This document shows, piece by piece, positions 1-7,519 of a stretch of DNA of 35,274 bases (positions are counted from its first letter, which is position 1; each line of letters starts with the position of its first letter). The notes below the pieces were generated by a model. It did no database searches. It worked only from the letters and a program-made list of their open reading frames with translations, and was not told the DNA's origin. The position numbers and the translations under genes are program-made. This DNA comes from Mycobacterium sp. (GTDB lineage Bacteria > Actinomycetota > Actinomycetes > Mycobacteriales > Mycobacteriaceae): NCBI RefSeq assembly GCF_019243155.1, contig NZ_JAFAUS010000080.1:1-35274 (forward strand), written 5' to 3'.

Positions 1-421
1 CCGCGCTGCCGCCAGGTTCTTCGGGGTGATAGTCGGAATAGTCGCGTGCCCAGAACAGTCGCAGCGGAGTCGTCCGGCGCAGCATGTCGACCGTCGCCGG
101 TAGATGCGTCAGGAACTCGGTTGACCGCTGCTGGGGCGCCGAGCCCGCGACGACCGAATCCAGGTACGTCGCCGCGCTCTGTGCGGTGTCGTGCGCACCG
201 GCGTCCCGCAGCACCGGGCTGGCGGGCAGCCACAGCGCGCCACCGGACCGCGCGGTCGAGCCGCCCACATAGGACGATTTCTCCACTACCAGCACCGATA
301 GCCCCAATTCGTGGGCGGCGAGGGCCGCCGCGAGGCCCGTTCCGGAGCCGACGACCAGCAGGTCGACGGTCGCGTCGGCGACCCTGAGGCCGGCAGGGAT
401 AGTCGTGCTCTGCGTCGTCAC
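1..421 (-). CDS. KstD-like FAD-dependent dehydrogenase, N-terminal part (cut by window edge)
   Basis: The first 140 codons of a flavoprotein read leftwards from a GTG at 421-419 and run off the window. An N-terminal Rossmann fold with GSGTGLAA after a short leader binds FAD. It is followed by VVEKSSYVGGSTARSGGALW, which is typical of 3-ketosteroid delta-1-dehydrogenases and related FAD-binding-2 flavoproteins (Delta1-desaturation of a 3-keto ring). The gene diverges from the KshA-type oxygenase at 517, so two ring-attacking enzymes share one 95-base control region. A TACCGT -10-like hexamer lies only seven bases before the GTG, so a leaderless transcript is possible; I see no good ribosome site. 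The C-terminal substrate domain is outside the window, so true KstD activity versus another flavin desaturase cannot be decided. Confidence 0.85.
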   Translation of the reverse strand, partial: MTTQSTTIPAGLRVADATVDLLVVGSGTGLAAALAAHELGLSVLVVEKSSYVGGSTARSGGALWLPASPVLRDAGAHDTAQSAATYLDSVVAGSAPQQRSTEFLTHLPATVDMLRRTTPLRLFWARDYSDYHPEEPGGSA

Positions 422-453
422 GTTCGAAACGGTATGCCGGAGCGGTGTCACGC

Positions 454-481
454 GGGACGAGCCGTCCTGGTCAGTGGAACA
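454..481. promoter_or_regulatory. Putative operator, site 1 of a shared motif family
   Basis: In the 95-base divergent region, GGGACGAGCCGTCC (454-467, arms GGAC/GTCC) is followed by T and then GGTCAGTGGAACA (469-481). Nearly the same arrangement recurs at 5522-5546 in another divergent promoter of this locus. On the minus strand the core reads TTCCACTGACC. It is probably a regulator binding site; the regulator is not known. Confidence 0.6.
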
Positions 482-516
482 AGCCATCCCCATCAACCGG
501 CGTGGGGAGTTAAATC

Positions 517-1665
517 GTGCCCATGACGTCGCAGACCGAGGCCGACGAAGTTCGGCTCATTGAAGCGCAGGCCGCACCGACACGGTTCGCCCGCGGCTGG
601 CACTGCCTGGGCCTGACCAAAGATTTCGGTGACGGCAAGCCGCACGCGATCACCGCCTTCGGCAAAAAGCTCGTCGTCTTCCGCGGCGGGGACGGGAACA
701 TCAACGTGCTCGACGGATACTGCCGGCACATGGGCGGTGACCTTTCTCAGGGCGAGGTCAAGGGCGACGAGATCGCGTGCCCGTTCCACGACTGGCGCTG
801 GGGCGGCGACGGGCGATGCAAGAAAGTGCCCTACAGCAAGCGCACCCCCAAACTGGCCCGCACGCAAGCGTGGACCACGCTGCAACAGGACGGCATGTTA
901 TTCGTCTGGAATGATCCCGAGCGCAGACCGCCCCCGCCGGACGTCACGATCCCGCGCATCGAGGGCGCCACGCGCGACGACTGGACTGACTGGCACTGGT
1001 ACACCACGGTCGTGAACAGCAACTGCCGGGAAATCATCGACAACGTTGTGGACATGGCGCACTTTTTCTACATCCACGGCTCGTTGCCCACATATTTCAA
1101 AAACATCTTCGAGGGGCACGTGGCGACGCAGTACATGAACGGTGGCAGTCGGCCCGATATGGGCGGCAGCGTTGGTTCGCAGATGCTGGGTACGACATCA
1201 GTGGCGTCGTACTACGGCCCATCTTTCATGATCGACGACCTGACTTATCACTACGAGCACGGTGACGCCAACACGATTCTCATCAATTGTCACTATCCGA
1301 TCGACTCGAATTCCTTTGTCCTGCAATACGGGATCATTGTCAAGAAATCGGACGCGCTACCCGACGACCAAGCCATGCAGACCGCGATCAGCCTCGGGGA
1401 CTACGTCAAACTCGGGTTCGAGCAGGATGTGGAGATCTGGCGACATAAGGCGCGCATCGACAACCCGCTATTGGTCGAGGAGGACGGTCCGGTCTACCAG
1501 CTGCGCCATTGGTATCAGCAGTTCTATGTCGATGTGGCCGACGTGCAGCCAGATATGGTGGACCGCTTCGAGTTCGAACTCGACACCACCCGGCCTTACG
1601 AGGCGTGGATGAAGGAGGTCGAGGCCAACATGTCGGCCCAGGCGGCCGGCGCGGGCTCAGTGTGA
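517..1665 (+). CDS. kshA: Rieske non-haem iron oxygenase, 3-ketosteroid 9-alpha-hydroxylase oxygenase (KshA type)
   Basis: This 382-residue protein is the oxygenase component that in steroid degraders hydroxylates C9 of 3-ketosteroids using electrons from a reductase (KshB). The Rieske cluster ligands are C69, H71 (CRHMGG) and C88, H91 (CPFHDW). The mononuclear iron site is DNVVDMAHFFYIH with H182 and H187, plus the Asp in QDVEIW near residue 305. The length is close to characterised KshA proteins of about 385-400 residues. The GTG at 517 is preferred because GGGGAG (504-509) sits seven bases upstream; an ATG six bases later is possible. The stop overlaps the next start (TGATG). No KshB-like reductase is encoded in the window. 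Several KshA paralogues usually coexist in actinobacteria, so this may prefer a different steroid intermediate. Confidence 0.88.
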   Translation: MPMTSQTEADEVRLIEAQAAPTRFARGWHCLGLTKDFGDGKPHAITAFGKKLVVFRGGDGNINVLDGYCRHMGGDLSQGEVKGDEIACPFHDWRWGGDGRCKKVPYSKRTPKLARTQAWTTLQQDGMLFVWNDPERRPPPPDVTIPRIEGATRDDWTDWHWYTTVVNSNCREIIDNVVDMAHFFYIHGSLPTYFKNIFEGHVATQYMNGGSRPDMGGSVGSQMLGTTSVASYYGPSFMIDDLTYHYEHGDANTILINCHYPIDSNSFVLQYGIIVKKSDALPDDQAMQTAISLGDYVKLGFEQDVEIWRHKARIDNPLLVEEDGPVYQLRHWYQQFYVDVADVQPDMVDRFEFELDTTRPYEAWMKEVEANMSAQAAGAGSV

Positions 1666-1967
1666 TGACATTCGATTCGTCGGCCGGGCGGGATAATCGC
1701 CTCGACGAGATGCCCATGTCGCCCGTCACGTGTCGCAATTGCGGAGCACGGGTACTGGCTCGCAAGAGCACGTGGAACCAGACAAGCGTGCAGTGGAACG
1801 CAGACGCTTCGGCACGTTGTGCTGAACGCGCCGAAGCGCAGAAGATGTCGGCGCACGCCGATCGTGGCGTCTTCCTTGCTTGCGCAGCCCTGGGCGAGTC
1901 GATCACCGACGCGGTGCGATGCGGCGACCTGACCATCGTCGACGAAAGAGTCGGCGCGGCTTTATAG
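1665..1967 (+). CDS. Small cysteine-containing protein coupled to kshA
   Basis: This 100-residue soluble protein starts at the ATG that overlaps the kshA stop by one base (TGATG), so it is translationally coupled to the oxygenase. Near residue 23 it has a CxxCG motif (TCRNCGARVLARKSTWNQTS), with two more cysteines (ARCAER and FLACAA) and a last one in AVRCGD. The pattern could bind zinc or an iron-sulfur cluster, but it is not a standard 2Fe-2S or 4Fe-4S ferredoxin signature. No signal peptide or membrane segment is visible. I do not recognise a named family. Its position suggests a small electron-transfer or accessory role for the Rieske oxygenase, which is inference only. Confidence 0.75.
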   Translation: MTFDSSAGRDNRLDEMPMSPVTCRNCGARVLARKSTWNQTSVQWNADASARCAERAEAQKMSAHADRGVFLACAALGESITDAVRCGDLTIVDERVGAAL

Positions 1968-2081
1968 TTCGGATCTGTCCGGCGTACGCCCCGCCATCGA
2001 GCCTAAGCCAACACCCGAGCGAGCCCCGGTGACGATGACGCGTCGATCAGCGAAAAGCTGCAGGGTGCAATCCTTTTTGGT

Positions 2082-3158
2082 TCACGCCAACTGGAAGGCG
2101 CTTAGCGGCGCCTCGTCGGGGTAGCTGGATGGGCCGCCCAGGTCGTAGGCGGCATTGAGCGCACTGATGAACGCCGGATCATGCAGCGGCTCAACGGGAA
2201 TGTCGAGCTTGATCCCGCGCCCGTTGACATCATCGACCATGATGTCGATGGCCCGCTCGATGGTCAGGTCGTCGGAACCGTCCATGTTCGTTTTGAGTTC
2301 GTCGAAATCGGAGAACACCTCGGCCGACCAGTGCACGAGGAACCGCAGTTCGGCGGTATGGTGGCGCGCGATGACCGCATCACCGTTTTTCAGCAGCCAC
2401 TGGTCGCGGTCGTTCGGGTCACCGGTGAACACAGTGTCGAATGCCAATCCGGCCGGAACCTGTTGATCGAGAGGGCCATTCGCCTCGCCGCGATGCACCA
2501 TCATCTCGTTCTGCACGACGACGCCGCGATTGTAGACGGGCGGGAGGACGCGCTTCGGCGCCCGGAGCGGACCGTCGGGCCAGTAGGTGAATCCACTGGA
2601 TTGGTCGAGGGAAAACCAGGTGATCACCTGCGCCATTTTGATCAGGTAGTCGCCGAACAGGCCCGACTTACCCATGACGCTTGTGAGCCATGTAGGCGCG
2701 TTCTCGTGCCGCACACCGCGGAAGCTGGGCGAATCCAGATGCCCAGGATCGCGATTCGCGCAGGGTCCGTTGATGTTGAAAAGCATCAATTGAGGTTTGG
2801 CATACTCGGCGTCCCAATAGTCCTTGGCCATTTGCAGGAACCGGGGATTGTAGAAACAGTCGTGCAGCTGCGGGTAGAGCACGGCGCCATAGTTGGCGAG
2901 ATAGCCGCGGAAGGTCGGAGTGAGAAACAAGTCGAGCGAGGGCGAAAATCCCTCTGGGAAGGCACCGCTCATCGTTGCGATCAATTCGTCGGCTGACGCG
3001 AAGTGTTGCGCAATGATCAGCTTCCACGGGCCCTCGCTGCGTACGACGTCGAGCAGTCTGTCACGTTGGTCGTCGGTATAGACGGTGTCGATCTCGCGAG
3101 GTGGTGCGGCGGGTCGTAATACGTCGGAGAGTTCCCATCGCCGATCATCGGTGAGCAT
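2082..3158 (-). CDS. Putative Fe(II)-dependent oxygenase, uncharacterised (jelly-roll type suspected)
   Basis: This 358-residue soluble protein is the last gene of the four-gene minus-strand operon; its ATG overlaps the esterase stop by one base. I do not recognise a named family. A possible iron facial triad is visible: H140-x-D142 in the segment NRDPGHLDSPSF and H222 in QNEMMVHRGEANG. The second segment closely resembles the distal-histidine strand (xxHRGxxN) of phytanoyl-CoA-hydroxylase-like 2-oxoglutarate oxygenases. The roughly 80-residue spacing suits that fold. A 2-oxoglutarate-binding Arg or Lys could not be assigned with confidence. It has no signal peptide or membrane segment. The context, with an SDR, an esterase and BVMOs, suits an oxygenase acting on a cyclic or acylated substrate. 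Confidence 0.8.
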   Translation of the reverse strand: MLTDDRRWELSDVLRPAAPPREIDTVYTDDQRDRLLDVVRSEGPWKLIIAQHFASADELIATMSGAFPEGFSPSLDLFLTPTFRGYLANYGAVLYPQLHDCFYNPRFLQMAKDYWDAEYAKPQLMLFNINGPCANRDPGHLDSPSFRGVRHENAPTWLTSVMGKSGLFGDYLIKMAQVITWFSLDQSSGFTYWPDGPLRAPKRVLPPVYNRGVVVQNEMMVHRGEANGPLDQQVPAGLAFDTVFTGDPNDRDQWLLKNGDAVIARHHTAELRFLVHWSAEVFSDFDELKTNMDGSDDLTIERAIDIMVDDVNGRGIKLDIPVEPLHDPAFISALNAAYDLGGPSSYPDEAPLSAFQLA

Positions 3159-4162
3159 CAGGTGTCTCCTTCTGCAGTGGGTTGATTGGTGTTACATCGG
3201 AATTGCTGGACTGGCAATGGGTGAGCGAACTTCGCGCGCAGCAGTCCGCCGACTTCGGCGATGGCCAGACGACCGCGTGCGGTTACATCAGACCGCATCA
3301 GAAAGCCGTGGTACATCCCCGGATAGCGGGTGATGGTGGTCTGCACCGCCGCATCGCGCAGGCGGACCGCATATCCCTCACCCCAATCTCTGATCGGATC
3401 AGCTTCCGCCGTTACCACGATCGCCGACGGCAGTCCGGACAGATCGGCGGCATAGGCGGGGACGAGGTAGGGATCACGAGGCGGACCCGCGTCACCGTCG
3501 GCAAGTGCATGCAGGTAGTCGATATCGTCGCGGCGCAGCATCGGCGCATTCGCCAGCGCGGTGATCGACGCGGCGTCCATGTCCCGATCCAGTCCCGGAT
3601 ATAACAGCACCTGCACGCAGATGGCGGGGCCGCCACGTTCGCGCGCGGCGAGGGCAACCGCCGCCGCCAGCGAACCACCAGCGCTGTCGCCAACAACCGC
3701 GAGCCGTTCGCCGTCGACGCCGATTTCCTGAGCGTGTTGCGATACCCATTCGGTTGCGGCATAGGCATCTTCGAACTGGGCGGGCGGTGCGCACTCGGGG
3801 GCCAACCGGTAATCGACCGCCACGACCGCCGCGTCCGCGGCCGCTGCCAGCGCCCTGGCCAGCGGTTCGAACGAGTGGTTTGATCCCATGACAAGTCCGC
3901 CCCCGTGGAAGAAAACGAGAACCGGACTCCGGGAATCGACTGTGGGACAGTAGATTCGGAGGGGGATGGGAGCAGCCGGCCCGGGGATGATGCGGTCGGT
4001 GATCCTGGCCATCTCTGGCATATCCTGGGGAAGCGGCGCGGCCTCGATTGCGGCGCGCACCGCGGCCAATCCACGTTGGCGCATCGGCGGGAGGTCGCCG
4101 AACGATGCAATTCGCGCGGCGGCGTCGGGATCCAGGGTTGCTTGGGCGATTTCAGAGGTCAT
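3158..4162 (-). CDS. Alpha/beta hydrolase, hormone-sensitive-lipase family esterase
   Basis: This 334-residue carboxylesterase is of the HSL (Lip) family common in mycobacteria. The oxyanion-hole motif HGGG is at 86-89. The nucleophile is S160 in GDSAGG, the acid is D255 in EADPIRD, and the catalytic H285 is in YPGMYHGF. It has no signal peptide, so it is probably cytosolic. It is the third gene of the operon SnoaL-SDR-esterase-oxygenase: its ATG overlaps the SDR stop by four bases, and its stop overlaps the next ATG by one. Near Baeyer-Villiger monooxygenases, a natural job would be hydrolysis of the ester or lactone they make. The substrate itself cannot be read from sequence. Confidence 0.88.
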   Translation of the reverse strand: MTSEIAQATLDPDAAARIASFGDLPPMRQRGLAAVRAAIEAAPLPQDMPEMARITDRIIPGPAAPIPLRIYCPTVDSRSPVLVFFHGGGLVMGSNHSFEPLARALAAAADAAVVAVDYRLAPECAPPAQFEDAYAATEWVSQHAQEIGVDGERLAVVGDSAGGSLAAAVALAARERGGPAICVQVLLYPGLDRDMDAASITALANAPMLRRDDIDYLHALADGDAGPPRDPYLVPAYAADLSGLPSAIVVTAEADPIRDWGEGYAVRLRDAAVQTTITRYPGMYHGFLMRSDVTARGRLAIAEVGGLLRAKFAHPLPVQQFRCNTNQPTAEGDT

Positions 4163-5010
4163 CGTCGTGATGGGGGATGTTGTTCGATAAGGACATTCGC
4201 CCGATCGGTCATAGCTGCCGACACATAGTCCGGCTGGGTGAGCAGATAGAAGCGACCCTGCGCCGCCTGCTCGAATATGGTCTCGGCGGCCGCCAGCGGA
4301 TCCATGGCACGCGTCTTGATCTCCAGCATGGCCGCGCGCTGCGCCTCGGCCGCATTGACACCAGTTCTATCGGCGGCCTCATCGGCGTCGACGCCACCCG
4401 CGGATTCGAAGATGCTGGATACCACCGCACCCGGCAGCACCGCTTGCACGTGGATGTGGTGATCGTGTCCGGCCGACTGGACGTCGAGGTACAGACACTC
4501 GGTCATTGCGAGCACGGCATGCTTACTGGTGATGTAAGGCGCTTGCAATGGAATTGTCACCACGCCGCCGACCGACGAAAGGTTCCACACCCAGGCCGGA
4601 TCATCGGTCGCCATCATCTTTGGCAGAAACGCCCGCAAACCGTAGAAGACTCCGCTGATGTTGATGTCGATCACACGCCTCCAATTGGCGACGGGCGTGT
4701 CCCACAAATAGCCGAACTGTTCGATTCCAGCGTTGTTCACCAGCAGTCGCACTGGTCCGAGGTCCCTGTAGGTGCTCTCCGCCAGCCCTTGTAGGGCACC
4801 GGGGTCGCGCACGTCGCAGACCACGTCGACCACATCGGTTCCCGCTGCGGTGAGTTCGACGCGTAGCGCCGCGATGGCCTCGGCGTCGACGTCGGCGAGC
4901 ACTACCGTCATGCCCAATCGGCTGGCATGGCGCGCCAGTCCCGCCCCGATACCGCCACCGGCCCCGGTGATGACGGCCACGCCGCCAGAGAATTTTTCGC
5001 GGGCACTCAC
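4159..5010 (-). CDS. Short-chain dehydrogenase/reductase (SDR)
   Basis: This 283-residue classical SDR binds NAD(P) through TGAGGGIG (15-22). NNAGIEQFG follows, and the active site has the Ser in NLSSVGG with Tyr and Lys in YITSK. The GTG at 5010 is chosen because it overlaps the upstream SnoaL-like stop as GTGA and places the cofactor loop at the usual distance from the N terminus; an upstream extension in the same frame would be antisense-like and low in SDR character. The 3' end overlaps the esterase start by four bases. It probably oxidises an alcohol or reduces a ketone on the pathway substrate of this operon. The C-terminal tail of about 60 residues is less conserved and may shape substrate choice. 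Confidence 0.88.
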   Translation of the reverse strand: MSAREKFSGGVAVITGAGGGIGAGLARHASRLGMTVVLADVDAEAIAALRVELTAAGTDVVDVVCDVRDPGALQGLAESTYRDLGPVRLLVNNAGIEQFGYLWDTPVANWRRVIDINISGVFYGLRAFLPKMMATDDPAWVWNLSSVGGVVTIPLQAPYITSKHAVLAMTECLYLDVQSAGHDHHIHVQAVLPGAVVSSIFESAGGVDADEAADRTGVNAAEAQRAAMLEIKTRAMDPLAAAETIFEQAAQGRFYLLTQPDYVSAAMTDRANVLIEQHPPSRR

Positions 5011-5486
5011 GAACCGGCAGCGCTGTCCGCGGTGACACCGGAAAGGAGCACCGAGTTCGTGGTGTCGAGAACGATGTCCATGTCCGTGAACTCCAGCCCC
5101 TTGGCGCCGCGCCACACGGCGACGTTGGCTATGCCGGTGGATACCGCGAACGGGACGAAGTTGGCGATCTGGTTGACGAAAATATAGAAGCGCGCGCGAG
5201 TGATCTCACCGCCGGTGCTGGTGCGGTGCAGGTTGGTGGCGTGGTGGCGTAACGGGTAGGGGCTCTGTTTGCGATGCTCGGCAAGCCACTTCATGACCGA
5301 GTCGCGACCGCGCAGATCGGGCGACATCAACTCTTCGAAAGGACTTGCACCCGAGTCGCTTCGGGTCACGTAGTGCACGTCCTCGGCATAACAATTCGCC
5401 AGGGCGTCGTAGTGCGCCTCGTCGTAGTGATACCAGAAGCCCGCGATGAACTCTTGCAGTTCGGAAAGCGTAACCTCGTCGCTCAT
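5007..5486 (-). CDS. SnoaL/NTF2-like protein
   Basis: This 159-residue protein of the SnoaL/NTF2-like superfamily (cone-shaped alpha+beta barrel) leads the four-gene operon. An N-terminal helix carries LQEFIAGFWYHYDE, followed by ALANCYAEDVHYVTR and then a beta-rich half including RARFYIFVNQ. This fold serves as ketosteroid isomerase, polyketide cyclase, dehydratase or limonene-epoxide-hydrolase-like enzymes. Members near steroid or terpene genes often act on ring or enoyl intermediates, but no catalytic pair can be fixed from sequence alone. It overlaps the SDR by four bases. A TATACC -10-like element (5516-5521, minus strand) and the shared operator-like site lie just upstream. Confidence 0.82.
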   Translation of the reverse strand: MSDEVTLSELQEFIAGFWYHYDEAHYDALANCYAEDVHYVTRSDSGASPFEELMSPDLRGRDSVMKWLAEHRKQSPYPLRHHATNLHRTSTGGEITRARFYIFVNQIANFVPFAVSTGIANVAVWRGAKGLEFTDMDIVLDTTNSVLLSGVTADSAAGS

Positions 5487-5521
5487 GGGCGCGAGTCAAC
5501 TCCGCTGCGGCCCCGGGTATA

Positions 5522-5546
5522 GGGACGATGTCCGGTCAGTGGAACA
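5522..5546. promoter_or_regulatory. Putative operator, site 2 of the shared motif family
   Basis: GGGACGATGTCC (5522-5533) is followed directly by GGTCAGTGGAACA (5534-5546). The last 13 bases are identical to 469-481, and the preceding GGAC/GTCC block is also conserved with three bases fewer in total. The site lies between the divergent SnoaL operon and the BVMO gene. On the minus strand TTCCAC-N17-TATACC resembles a promoter, so the site would overlap the -35 region of the SnoaL operon. Confidence 0.6.
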
Positions 5547-5617
5547 CCTTCTTCCAAGCTCCCGCTCAGTAGGCAAGCGCGCCCGCGCGGCGCGCGAAGG
5601 ACTTGATACTTGCGGCC

Positions 5618-7519
5618 GTGAGTTCTGGCACCCGCGTAGATTCCGGCGAATTCCGGGCCAATCTGCTGAAGGCGGATCCGGGGGTACTCGTTGCGGTATT
5701 GGCGCAGCTGACCGGTGACCGCAGTGTGGTCGACCGGTTCGCGCCGAAGATCACGCACGTCCCCGACCCCCCGGAGCGGGCCGGCATCACCGATCCTGCG
5801 ACCGCGGCAGAACTGGTCGACGAGGTGATTGCTGCGGTGCGGTCGCCGCGCGGGGCTAAGGCCGTACCTGCCGACGACCCCGATCTCTTTGGACGCTTGC
5901 TACCGCTGGCACTGGGATCCGAAGTCGATGACGAGTTCGTTCCCCTGTTGCTCGAGCAGGGCGGTTTTCATCCCTCCCAACCAGTGCTGCCGCGTACGGT
6001 GCCGATCCCCGAGACAACGAACGTGGCAATTATCGGTGCGGGCATCGCCGGCATCATTGCCGCGCTCGCCGCTGCTGACCTCGGGGTCGGTTACCAGATC
6101 TTCGATCGCAATGACGAAGTCGGTGGTACCTGGCTGACGACGACCTACCCGGGTATCGGGGTAGACACGCCCTCGGCGTTCTACTCGTTGTCGCGTGAGG
6201 TGAACCCGAATTGGACGAGCTACTATCCGCAGGGCGCGGAGTATCAGAACTACTTGGTTCTGCTGGCCGACAAATACGGATTGCGTGCGCACACCCGATT
6301 CCGTACCGAGGTCGAAGCCCTGTGGTGGGATGAGGACCGCGAGCAGTGGCAGATTCGTAGCGTCAGTCGCGATGGCGAACTCGACATCACCCATGCGCGC
6401 GTCGTGATCACTGCGGCGGGCTACCTCAATCGCCCACGATGGCCGGATCTCGAAGGCCGAGATACATTCGCGGGCACGAGTATTCACTCCGCGCGGTGGG
6501 ATCCTTCGCTGGATCTCGCCGGCAAGCGGGTGGCGATCGTCGGTGCCGGCTGTACCGCAGTACAGATCGTCGACGCGTGTGTCGATGATGTCGAGCACCT
6601 GACCGTGTTCCAGCGGCAACCGCACTGGGTGGCGCCCCGTAAAAGAGCGACTGATGATGTTCCCGAGTACCGCCGCTACCTGGGTCGGCACCTCCCGTAC
6701 TACGCGAACTGGAATCGGTTGAAGTCGTATTGGGGCACGGCGGACAACAACTATCCCGTCATCCTGCAGGATCCAGAATGGTCGAAAACACATCTGTCGA
6801 TCTCACCCGCCAACGATGTGCTCTTGCAGATGTGCATGACGTACATCAACGAGACCTTCGGTGTCGGAACCGAACTGGCCAAGAAGGTGACCCCCGACTT
6901 TGCGCCTTACGGCAAGCGCATCATCCGGGACCCGGGCGGCTATTACGCGGCGCTTACCCAAGACCACGTGGACGTGGAAGCCAGCGAACCTGCCGGGGTC
7001 AACCGCAGAGGCATTGTGACAAAGGATGGCAGACAGATTGAGCTCGACATCATCATCTACGCCACCGGTTACCACCTCGACTTCCTGTCCACCGTCGACA
7101 TCCGCGGCCGCGACGGGCGCAGGCTTTCAGACGAGTGGGGTGAGAGCCCCCGCGCGTATCGGGGCGGCACAGTGCCCGGATTCCCCAATCTGTTCATCAA
7201 TTCGGCGCCGAACTACAGTCCCGGCCACGGTGCCGGCGCTAACTTCTCGATGGAAGTGCTGGCGCACTACATCATGGAATGCCTGCAACTGATGGCGCTG
7301 CGTGGAGCGACAACGATGGAAGTGACGCAGCAGGCCTACACCGACTATGTGGCCGGGATCGACGAGGCGATGACGGGCACGGTGTGGTGTCACACGCCGA
7401 ATGCGCACACCTACTACCGCTCGGGTTCGGGTCGGGTGGTGGTGGCGACGCCGTACCGCCTCGTCGACCTCTGGCATCAGCACCGCGCGCCGATCGAAGA
7501 GCACTTCGAACTCCGATGA
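5618..7519 (+). CDS. Baeyer-Villiger monooxygenase with N-terminal extension (HAPMO-like)
   Basis: This flavin-dependent type I BVMO inserts oxygen next to a ketone to give an ester or lactone, using NADPH and FAD. The first Rossmann motif is GAGIAG near residue 140, followed by DEVGGTWLTTTYPG. The BVMO fingerprint is FAGTSIHSARWD near residue 285, and a second nucleotide motif is VAIVGAGCTAVQ. The roughly 130-residue N-terminal extension and total of 633 residues match the 4-hydroxyacetophenone-monooxygenase-like subgroup rather than the 530-residue cyclohexanone type. I prefer GTG at 5618; a TTG at 5603 is also in frame. It diverges from the SnoaL operon and is coupled by ATGA to the SDR at 7516. 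The substrate is unknown. Confidence 0.9.
   Translation: MSSGTRVDSGEFRANLLKADPGVLVAVLAQLTGDRSVVDRFAPKITHVPDPPERAGITDPATAAELVDEVIAAVRSPRGAKAVPADDPDLFGRLLPLALGSEVDDEFVPLLLEQGGFHPSQPVLPRTVPIPETTNVAIIGAGIAGIIAALAAADLGVGYQIFDRNDEVGGTWLTTTYPGIGVDTPSAFYSLSREVNPNWTSYYPQGAEYQNYLVLLADKYGLRAHTRFRTEVEALWWDEDREQWQIRSVSRDGELDITHARVVITAAGYLNRPRWPDLEGRDTFAGTSIHSARWDPSLDLAGKRVAIVGAGCTAVQIVDACVDDVEHLTVFQRQPHWVAPRKRATDDVPEYRRYLGRHLPYYANWNRLKSYWGTADNNYPVILQDPEWSKTHLSISPANDVLLQMCMTYINETFGVGTELAKKVTPDFAPYGKRIIRDPGGYYAALTQDHVDVEASEPAGVNRRGIVTKDGRQIELDIIIYATGYHLDFLSTVDIRGRDGRRLSDEWGESPRAYRGGTVPGFPNLFINSAPNYSPGHGAGANFSMEVLAHYIMECLQLMALRGATTMEVTQQAYTDYVAGIDEAMTGTVWCHTPNAHTYYRSGSGRVVVATPYRLVDLWHQHRAPIEEHFELR

Noticed and set aside
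4159..5115. N-terminally extended start (35 more residues) for the SDR at 4159
   Set aside because: The extension is Arg/His-rich, overlaps the upstream SnoaL-like gene by over 100 bases, and lacks SDR character; the GTG at 5010 with a GTGA overlap fits better.
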